Below, one piece after another: positions 57,758-64,000 of a stretch of 64,000 nt of DNA; the first letter of the stretch is position 1, and each line of letters opens with the position of its first letter. Below the pieces are notes generated by a model. That model was not told the origin of the DNA, did not search any database, and was given only the letters and a program-made list of their open reading frames with translations. The DNA is from Neisseria meningitidis. Its GTDB lineage: Bacteria; Pseudomonadota; Gammaproteobacteria; Burkholderiales; Neisseriaceae. The position numbers and the translations under genes were made by a program. The stretch spans positions 534,780 through 598,779 of the forward strand of contig OV299793.1 of assembly GCA_923184405.1 (NCBI GenBank), read 5' to 3'.

Positions 57758-58276
57758 TACTCGACCATCTGTTGCGCCGCCTGTTTCAGTCCCTGTTCGA
57801 GTGCGGCAGTCATCGCGGCGTAGCCGTCACCCTGCTGTTCGGTTTCGATATAGGAAGGGTCAATTCGTACTGTCGGGTAGGACGGCGTAGCCACTGATGA
57901 AGGCTTTGCCCGTGTAGCTGCCTTGGAATGCGTCAATATAGACCGTCCATTTTTCGGTACTGCCGCTGCGTGAGGCAGGAACAAAGATGCGTATGCTGTC
58001 CAAACGGTTGAATGCATTGCTCAACGCCGCTTCGAGCATATCGTCCAAGGTGTCCGCCCAAACGTGGTTTTGTGCGGTGTTGAGGCGGTAGGGGTCGGTT
58101 TGATAGACCAGTCCGCCGCGTTTGAGCGGTTCAGCAAGACGGACTTCGACGGCGGTTTCGCCGCCTTGCGTTGCAGGACGGATGTAGCGGCTGTCGGGCA
58201 ACACGAAATATTGTGTGCTTTGCACAGTACCGCAGGCGGCAAGCGACAGGGCGGCGGCAATCGGGAAAAGGCGCAT
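57758..58276 (-). CDS. pqiC: PqiC-type lipoprotein (ABC-type auxiliary, DUF330)
   Basis: PqiC is an outer-membrane lipoprotein partner of the MCE protein PqiB in envelope lipid transport. It starts MRLFPIAAALSLAACGTVQS with lipobox LAAC. The body is TAVEVRLAEPLKRGGLVYQT and TLDDMLEAALSNAFNRLDSI, ending LEQGLKQAAQQMVE, 172 residues. A frame break lies near 57875 and another near 57860. The start codon overlaps the pqiB stop (ATAATG). Confidence 0.88.
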
Positions 58277-59931
58277 TATCGACTTCCTTTCGGGATAGGG
58301 TCTTTGCTGCTGCTGTTGAAAATCAGCGCGTTGGGATTTTCTTTCAAAGTGTTAATGACGGGTTGAACGTCTTTTAAGGTTTTGTCCAAACTATGCAGCG
58401 TATTTTGTACGTCGCCGTAGATAGGCGATTGCGGCGATACGCCTGCAGGGTTTGGCGCAACTCTATCAGGGTTTAGTTCAACTCGTTCGGAATGTATTGA
58501 GTATGCAGGTTGCAGACCAGATCGAAGATAATGCTTAGCGCGATATTGCCGATTGCAGCGTGGATTTGAGTTCGGCGAGCGAAGCGTTCAACCCCGAAAC
58601 AGTTTTGTCTAAAGGCAGTTTGCCGAGGTGTCCAGCAAATCCGACAATTTGACCTGTAAATCGTCCAAACCGCCGCCTTGTGTAGCGATGACGGTATCGT
58701 CTGCACAAACGGTATGCGGTCGCAGCTTGGGCGAAGACAGAAGGCTGATCGTTCAACTCAATCATTTTGCTGCCGGTCAGCAGGTTGTTGCTGGAGATGG
58801 TGGCGGTCAGGCCTTTGTTTAAAGCCGTCTGAAATTGTTGTTTCCAATGCTCTTTGCTTTGTACGTCGGTATAGATATCCATACAAAGGCTCGATGCGGA
58901 TGCGTACGGGAATCCAGCCGTTTTCAAATAAATGCAGGCTGTCGTTGCGGTCAAAATAAGGGACATCGGAAACCACGCCGACATTCAGCCCTTTGTACTC
59001 GACGGGCGAACCGACGGTCAGGCCGCGCACGGATTGTTTGAAAACGCAGTGTAGTAAGGCGAGCGATCGTCAGGCAGGATGGCGACTACGCTGCGGCTGT
59101 CGTAAAGTCAAGCTGTCTTAGCTCTTTGACGTTTTTACTGTTTTTGGTTTTCGGCGAATCAAATGAAATCGCGCCCGACAGCAGGGCAGGCAGAGGGGCG
59201 GAAGTGAGTTTGATGCCGCTGCCTGTGGTTTCGATATTGATGCCGCTTTCCAGCCAAAAACGGCTGGCGGAATGAATCAGTTTGTCGTTGGGGCTTTGGA
59301 TGAAGATGGTGTAATGCACGCTTTGGTCGGACGGGTCGAAATGCGCGCTTTCGATTGCCCGACCATAAAGTTTTCATACAAAACAGGGCTGTTGACGTTG
59401 AGGATGCGGTCGTTTTTACCAATCAAATTCAAGCGCAGCCCGCTTTGCCCGATGGCGGTAACGGGCGGAATGTCCTGCACTTGGAACACGTCTTTTGCCT
59501 CGTCGCTTTTGCCGGGTGTAAAGCGATGTACGAACCCGAAAGCAGCGTACCCAAACCGGTTACGCCGCTTTGGTCGATACGCGGCTCGACCACCCAAAAC
59601 TGGGTATCGCTGCGGATGAGGCCGGATACGTCCGCATTGAGTTGGGCGGTTACTTCCACGCCTTTTTGGTCGTCGCGCAGTTTGATTCAAGTAATGCGTC
59701 CGACATCGATGCTCAATACTTTGATGACCGTATTGTTGACCTCACATGCACTTCCGCACTGTGCATCAAGAGCGTAACCACAGGCCCCCTGTTGCGGATT
59801 TCCTCAATCCACAGCCAGCCACTGAGCAATCAGCGCAATCAGCGGAACCAGCCAGACGACAGAAAGGAAGGTGTTGTTTTTGCGGACGTGTGCTTCAGAG
59901 CGTCCGTTTGGAGGAAGCTGCTGTCAGTCAT
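58276..59931 (-). CDS. pqiB: MCE-domain protein PqiB
   Basis: PqiB forms a periplasmic tube of stacked MCE domains that moves lipids between membranes. It starts MTDSSFLQTDAR, followed by an anchor (WLVPLIALIAQWLAVD-like). Three MCE repeats can be followed: KVLSIDVGRITRI-type text, then DRILNVNSPVLYENFMVGQ, and RGLTVGSPVEYKGLNVGVVS. The coiled C-terminus has LPLDKTVSGLNASLAELKST and ends NALIFNSSSKDPIPKGSR. About 553 residues. At least eight indels (near 59790, 59690, 59525, 59350, 59090, 58880, 58720, 58625, 58550). Confidence 0.88.
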
Positions 59932-61273
59932 GATTTTCCGGATAGCTGAAAGCAATGCCGACTGAAGCGCGTTTGTCCCAAAACAGGCGCGGGTCGAAAT
60001 AATAGGCGGACAGCATCGTCAGAATCACGACCAGGCAGAAATAAACTGCCGCACTGCCCGGAATGACGCAGCGCGGCATAAGTGTGGAACGAACACATTA
60101 AAATAATAATCACAAAAATATCAATCATCGACCAGCGGCGGCGACCGCTTCGGTGATGCCAGGCCAGAGGTGTGACAATTTCTTTGCGCCTGTCGGCAAA
60201 GCGAAGCGGGCGGACACAATTAAGAAAAACCGACATTGCCACCAATCTTCAGCACCGACACTCGCAAATACTCGCGCTGAAAATAACCGCCGCAATCAGC
60301 AAAACGTAATCACGCAACCAAATAATAACTTACGATACCGTTGGGGATGGTATTGACCTCCGTGGCGGCGGGGATTGGACGAAAATCCCTTCAATCGACG
60401 GGATTACTGGCAGGGAAATACAAAATAACCGCCGCCATCAAAACGCCCATGAAATACTCAGACTTTTCGGCCATCGGCGGTACAGTTCCGAACCACACAA
60501 ACCACAAGCGATTCGGCACTGTCGCGCAAATACAGGCACGACTGAAATAGGTTCGACCCACCACCATGCCGACAAAACAGCACTAAGACCCACATCAAAA
60601 GCCCGATTTGACGAAAACACCCAATGCTGGGAACGGATACGAGAAGTCCGAATCAGCGACAACCGACAGCGAAAACATCAGATAAAACGCCGACACGAAC
60701 CGAACCTCTGCCACAGACGAGAAGCGATATACGCCACCAGCGTGGAAACAAAAACACATCCACCATGGGCGCCTACATCTGCGCACCATCACACACGATG
60801 CCAAACGCCAGCGCAGAGACCACACCCGTTCCACATATCAGCGCAGCATAGACATATCAGACACAGCAGCAGAAACAGAACCGTCGCGCCGAAGTCAACT
60901 GAAACATCACTTCGGCCGTCATAATCACAAACACCATCAGGCGCATCATCTCAGGCAGCGAAAGGACGGATTACCGCACGGTATCCCGACCTCGAACGCG
61001 TCATGCCGTAAACGCCATCAAAATCAGCGAAGCCGCCGCATAAGCAGGCGGGGCGGAAAAAAGGATGCCTGCCCACCTGAAGAGCTTATAGCCGCAGCGC
61101 GGCGGAACGCCGCCTCCCCTGCCAGCGAGGCACATCCGCGCGGCAGCCGCATTCAGGGCAATCTACCGTATCCGGCGGTACGGATTCGCCGCGGCAGTTG
61201 CCGCAAAAGGCTGTATGGGGATATTTTCGGCAAACGGCTTCATCGGGAAAGTGGCAAATATAAGTGGCGGCAT
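59924..61273 (-). CDS. pqiA: PqiA-type membrane protein
   Basis: PqiA is the inner-membrane partner of PqiB, with two zinc-ribbon domains each followed by four helices. The N-terminal ribbon reads FCGNCRGESVPPDTVDCPEC with Cys pairs; the second ribbon is near 60480-60560 (GLCGSELYRRWPKSLSIS). The C-terminal part reads RWSMIDIFVIIILMCSFHTY. The end overlaps the pqiB start (ATGACTGA). The region 60150-61150 is so corrupted that most of the gene cannot be read in any one frame. The start may be ATG 61273 or 61243. Confidence 0.75.
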
Positions 61274-61516
61274 TATAAAGGAAAAAAGGCGATACACCCA
61301 ATCAGGATCTACAAAACAAACAGGTTCAGCGGTATGAACAAACCCTTGTCGTCCGGCAAAAATATTTTTCGAGCGGCTGTCCGCCAAACTGCCGAACCCA
61401 TTTGATAAATCGATTCTGTAAAGAATAGTAAAATACCTGCTTAAAACATCACACCAAATGATATTTTTTCCAAAAATATGTGATAATAAATTTCGCTTAT
61501 GACGCTTTATTAGTTT
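61274..61516. other. gap between pqiA and the CREE
   Basis: AT-rich, with TTTCCAAAAATATGTGATAA near 61468-61487 and no convincing gene. It should hold the pqiABC promoter on the minus strand. Confidence 0.45.
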
Positions 61517-61672
61517 TATAGTGGATTAACAAAAATCAGGACAAGGCGGCGAAGCCGCAGACAGTACAAATAGTACGGAACCGATTCGCGCGGTGCTTCG
61601 GCACCTCAGAGAATCGTTCTCTTTGAAGCTAAGGCGAGGCAACGCCATAATGGATTTTGTTAATCCACTATA
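61517..61672. repeat. Correia element upstream of hemO
   Basis: A full 156-bp element from TATAGTGGATTAAC to TTAATCCACTATA. It ends 63 bases before the hemO start codon, so it lies within or next to the hemO promoter. Confidence 0.93.
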
Positions 61673-61735
61673 TATGCGAGCAAGTGCGGATTTTGCCCGC
61701 CCCGCATCCTTATCCCTTACCGACAAAGGAAACTT

Positions 61736-62365
61736 ATGAGTGAAACCGAAAATCAAGCCCTGACGTTTGCCAAACGTCTGAAGGCGGATACCACGGCGGT
61801 TCACGACAGCGTGGAACTCAACCTCGTTATGTCTGTCCAACCGTTTGTCAGCAAAGAAAACTACATCAAATTTTGAAACTCAATCCGTTTTCCACAAGGC
61901 CGTCGACCACATCTATAAAGATGCCGAATTAAACAAAGCCATTCCCGAGCTGGAATACATGGCGCGATACGATGCCGTAACGCAAGACTTGAAGATTTGG
62001 GCGAAAAGCGCTTACAAATTCGACAAAGAATTGCCATACGAAACTGGCAACAAAGCAATCAGCTGGCTTTATTGCGCCAAAGGATCCAATTTGGGCGCGG
62101 CACTTTTGTTCAAACACGCCCAAAAACTCGATTACAACGCGGCGAACACGAAGCGCGCCACCTCGCACCGCATCCCGACAGGCGCGGCAAACACTGGCAC
62201 GCCATCGTCCGAGCATCTGAACGCATTGAGACTAAACCCCGAAACAGAAGCCGAAGCCAAAAAAGCGCGCGCGAAGCCTTTGCAATCTAAAAAGTAGTGT
62301 TGCGCGAAACGATCGACGACAGCCGATGACAAAGCACCAAAACGTATGATGAAGCACAGGCACGA
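61736..62365 (+). CDS. hemO: haem oxygenase HemO
   Basis: HemO cleaves haem to biliverdin, CO and iron, releasing iron from haem taken up by HmbR. The ATG at 61736 follows AAAGGAAACTT and begins MSETENQALTFAKRLKADTT; the proximal His is in TTAVHDSVE. The helical core is FHKAVDHIYKDAELNKAIPE, then ELPYETGNKAISWLYCAKGS and NLGAALLFKHAQKLDYN (the GSNLGAA turn near the distal helix). About 209 residues with the end near HRH. Breaks lie near 61820-61875, 62000, 62135 and after 62160. Confidence 0.9.
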
Positions 62366-62484
62366 AAAGAATCGAACAAAATAAAAAGAATCGAACCAAA
62401 TAAAAAAGGTCTCGGCATAGCTGTTTGAAGGGACCTTCAATTACAAGACGCGGCTTTGTTTACATGGATTACTGTCTTATTAAA

Positions 62485-62504
62485 TATTAATGATTATCAT
62501 AAAA
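62485..62504. promoter_or_regulatory. Fur box upstream of hmbR
   Basis: ATTAATGATTATCATAAAAT closely matches the Fur operator GATAATGATTATCATTATC in its centre (AATGATTATCAT). It lies about 55 bases before the hmbR start, where iron repression is expected. Confidence 0.8.
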
Positions 62505-62557
62505 TCTATTATTCGCTAACCGATGGATGAACAATCCATACATCTTGAGTTGATAAT

Positions 62558-64000
62558 ATGAAACCATTACAAATGCTCCCTATCGCCGCGCTGGTCGGCA
62601 GTATTTTCGGCAATCCGGTCTTTGCGGCAGATGAAGCTGCAACTGAACCACACCCGTTAAGGCAGAGGTAAAGCAGTGCGCGTTAAAGGCCAGCGCAATG
62701 CGCCTGCAGCTGTGGAACGCGTCAACCTTAACCGTATCAAACAAGAAATGATACGCGACAACAAAGACTTGGTGCGCTATTCCACCGATGTCGGCTTGAG
62801 CGACAGCGGCCGCCATCAAAAAGGCTTTGCTGTTCGCGGCGTAGAAGGCAACCGTGTCGGCGTGAGCATAGACGGCGTAAACCTGCCTGATTCGAAGAAA
62901 ACTCGCTGTACGCCCGTTATAGCACTTCAACAGCTCGCGTCTGTCTATCGACCCCGAACTCGTGCGCAACATCGACATCGTAAAAGGCGCGGACTCTTTC
63001 AATACCGGCAGCGGCGCACTGGGAGGCGGTGTGAATTACCAAACCCTGCAAGAACGTGACATTACTGCTGTATGACAGGCAGTTCGGCGTGATGATGAAA
63101 AACGGTTACAGCACGCGTAACCGTGAATGGACAAATACCCTCGGTTTCAGCGTGAGCAACGACCGCGTGGATGCCGCACTGCTGTATTCGCAACGGCGCG
63201 GCCATGAAACTGAAAGCGCAGGAAAGCGTGGTTATCCGGTAGAAGGTGCTGGTAGCGGAGCGAATATCCGTGGTTCTGCGCGCGGTATTCCTGATCCGTC
63301 CCAACACAAATACCACAGCTTCTTGGGTAAGATTGCTTATCAAATCAACGACAACCACTGCATCGGCGCATCGCTCAACGGTCAGCAGGGACATAATTAC
63401 ACGGTTGAAGAGTCTTACAACCTGCAGTTGCTTCTTATTGTGAAGCTGACGATGTCAACAGACGACGTAACACCAACCTCTTTTACGAATGGACGCCGGA
63501 ATCAGACAGGTTGTCTGCTGGTAAAGCGGATGTCGATTATCAAAAAACCAAAGTATCTGCGGTCAACTACAAAGGTTCGTTCCCGATAGAGAGTTCTTCC
63601 ACCTTGACACGTAACTACAATCAAAAGGACTTGGACGAAATCTACAACCGCAGTATGGACACCCGACTCAAACAGAACGGCACGGCGCTTGGACAGCAAT
63701 CCGCTGCAACTCGGGGGGCAACGACAACGCCTGTCGTGCAAAACTTTCGACAGCCGCCGTGATTTTGAAAACCTAAACCGCGACGATTAATACTTCAGCG
63801 GCCGTGTTGTTCTGAACCACCAGCAGTATCCAGCATCCGGTGAAAACCACCAACCACGGCTTTCGTCACCGTCTGACCAAAACCAATGGAAACGACGTGT
63901 TCAGTAAACGCGCAGGTATCCGTTACGATCATGCCCAAATTGGACGCCTCAGAAACGAATGCCGAACGTCATACGCGACCAAAACACAGCAATACGTAAT
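62558..64000 (+). CDS. hmbR: haemoglobin receptor HmbR, 5' part
   Basis: HmbR is the TonB-dependent outer-membrane receptor for haemoglobin, a meningococcal trait. It starts MKPLQMLPIAALVGSIFGNP with signal cleavage after FAA. The plug reads AVERVNLNRIKQEMIRDNKD, GFAVRGVEGNRVGVSIDGVN and DIVKGADSFNTGSGALGGGV. Barrel strands follow, such as NGYSTRNREWTNTLGFSVSN and HKYHSFLGKIAYQINDNHCI. A poly-G tract, the known phase-variation switch, lies at 63713-63718. The gene continues past the window end. Frame breaks occur near 62665, 62900, 63050, 63440, 63590 and after 63690. Confidence 0.93.
63713..63718 (+). repeat. poly-G phase-variation tract in hmbR
   Basis: CTC is followed by six G and then CAACGACAACGCCTGTCG, where functional genes have nine G before CGACACCGCCTGTCG. 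Slippage in this tract switches HmbR on and off. As read, the count is six and the adjoining bases are also altered, so the state cannot be called. Confidence 0.7.

Overview
This window is chromosomal DNA of a pathogenic Neisseria, almost certainly N. meningitidis. The DNA uptake sequence (DUS, GCCGTCTGAA) occurs many times, mostly as inverted pairs acting as terminators. There are about nine Correia repeat enclosed elements (CREE, TATAGTGGATTAAC...CCACTATA), a 183-bp AT-rich repeat and an IS1016-like insertion sequence. Three marks point to meningococcus rather than gonococcus: a stop codon in ccoP just before its third haem domain, a CREE between mtrR and mtrC, and an hmbR gene next to hemO. 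From memory the gene order follows the meningococcal chromosome from the cco operon to hemO-hmbR.

Layout: 1-2.7 kb, cbb3 oxidase ccoNOQP; 2.8-7.5 kb, a PepSY membrane protein and recC; 7.6-17 kb, the Mtr efflux locus (mtrF, mtrR, mtrCDE); 17-23 kb, five gene remnants or small genes among four CREEs, with gdhR, gdhA, thyA and a CREE-truncated apbE; 23.2-26.9 kb, a sodium symporter, the LOS inner-core genes rfaK and lgtF, and tRNA-Lys; 27-30 kb, a reduced fatty-acid or aryl-polyene-like cluster broken by an IS and a CREE; 30-37.8 kb, a DUF2199 protein, ubiD, asmA, a partly duplicated folP, and glmM; 38-48.9 kb, DedA, an unreadable locus, tatD, prfA, ldhA, serS, rppH, parE, proQ, aroC; 49-52.6 kb, trmA, an aromatic aminotransferase, tRNA-Arg, cytochrome c5; 53-57.8 kb, gcvP, a small membrane protein, a GDSL lipoprotein, tag; 57.8-61.3 kb, pqiABC; 61.5-64 kb, haem oxygenase and haemoglobin receptor (hmbR runs off the end).

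The reading frame is broken almost everywhere. Small indels, nonsense changes and substitutions hit essential genes (serS, prfA, parE, glmM, ubiD) as often as accessory ones, and some stretches (about 23.3-24.9, 32.1-35.2, 38.4-40.0, 46.7-47.0 and 60.0-61.2 kb) are close to unreadable. This pattern fits a low-accuracy sequence better than real gene decay. I therefore give each locus its full reconstructed extent as a CDS and note the lesions. I use 'pseudogene' only where an element or rearrangement has truncated a gene.

Functionally the window combines microaerobic respiration (ccoNOQP, cytochrome c5), drug and host-peptide efflux (Mtr), haem-iron acquisition (hmbR, hemO under a Fur-like site), LOS core synthesis (lgtF, rfaK), envelope lipid transport (pqiABC, asmA) and core metabolism. 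I found no undescribed system. The most interesting material is repeat-driven remodelling: CREE ends serving as stop codons, an lctP/TonB-receptor chimera, an IS-broken ketosynthase cluster, and a roughly 950-bp partial duplication at folP.
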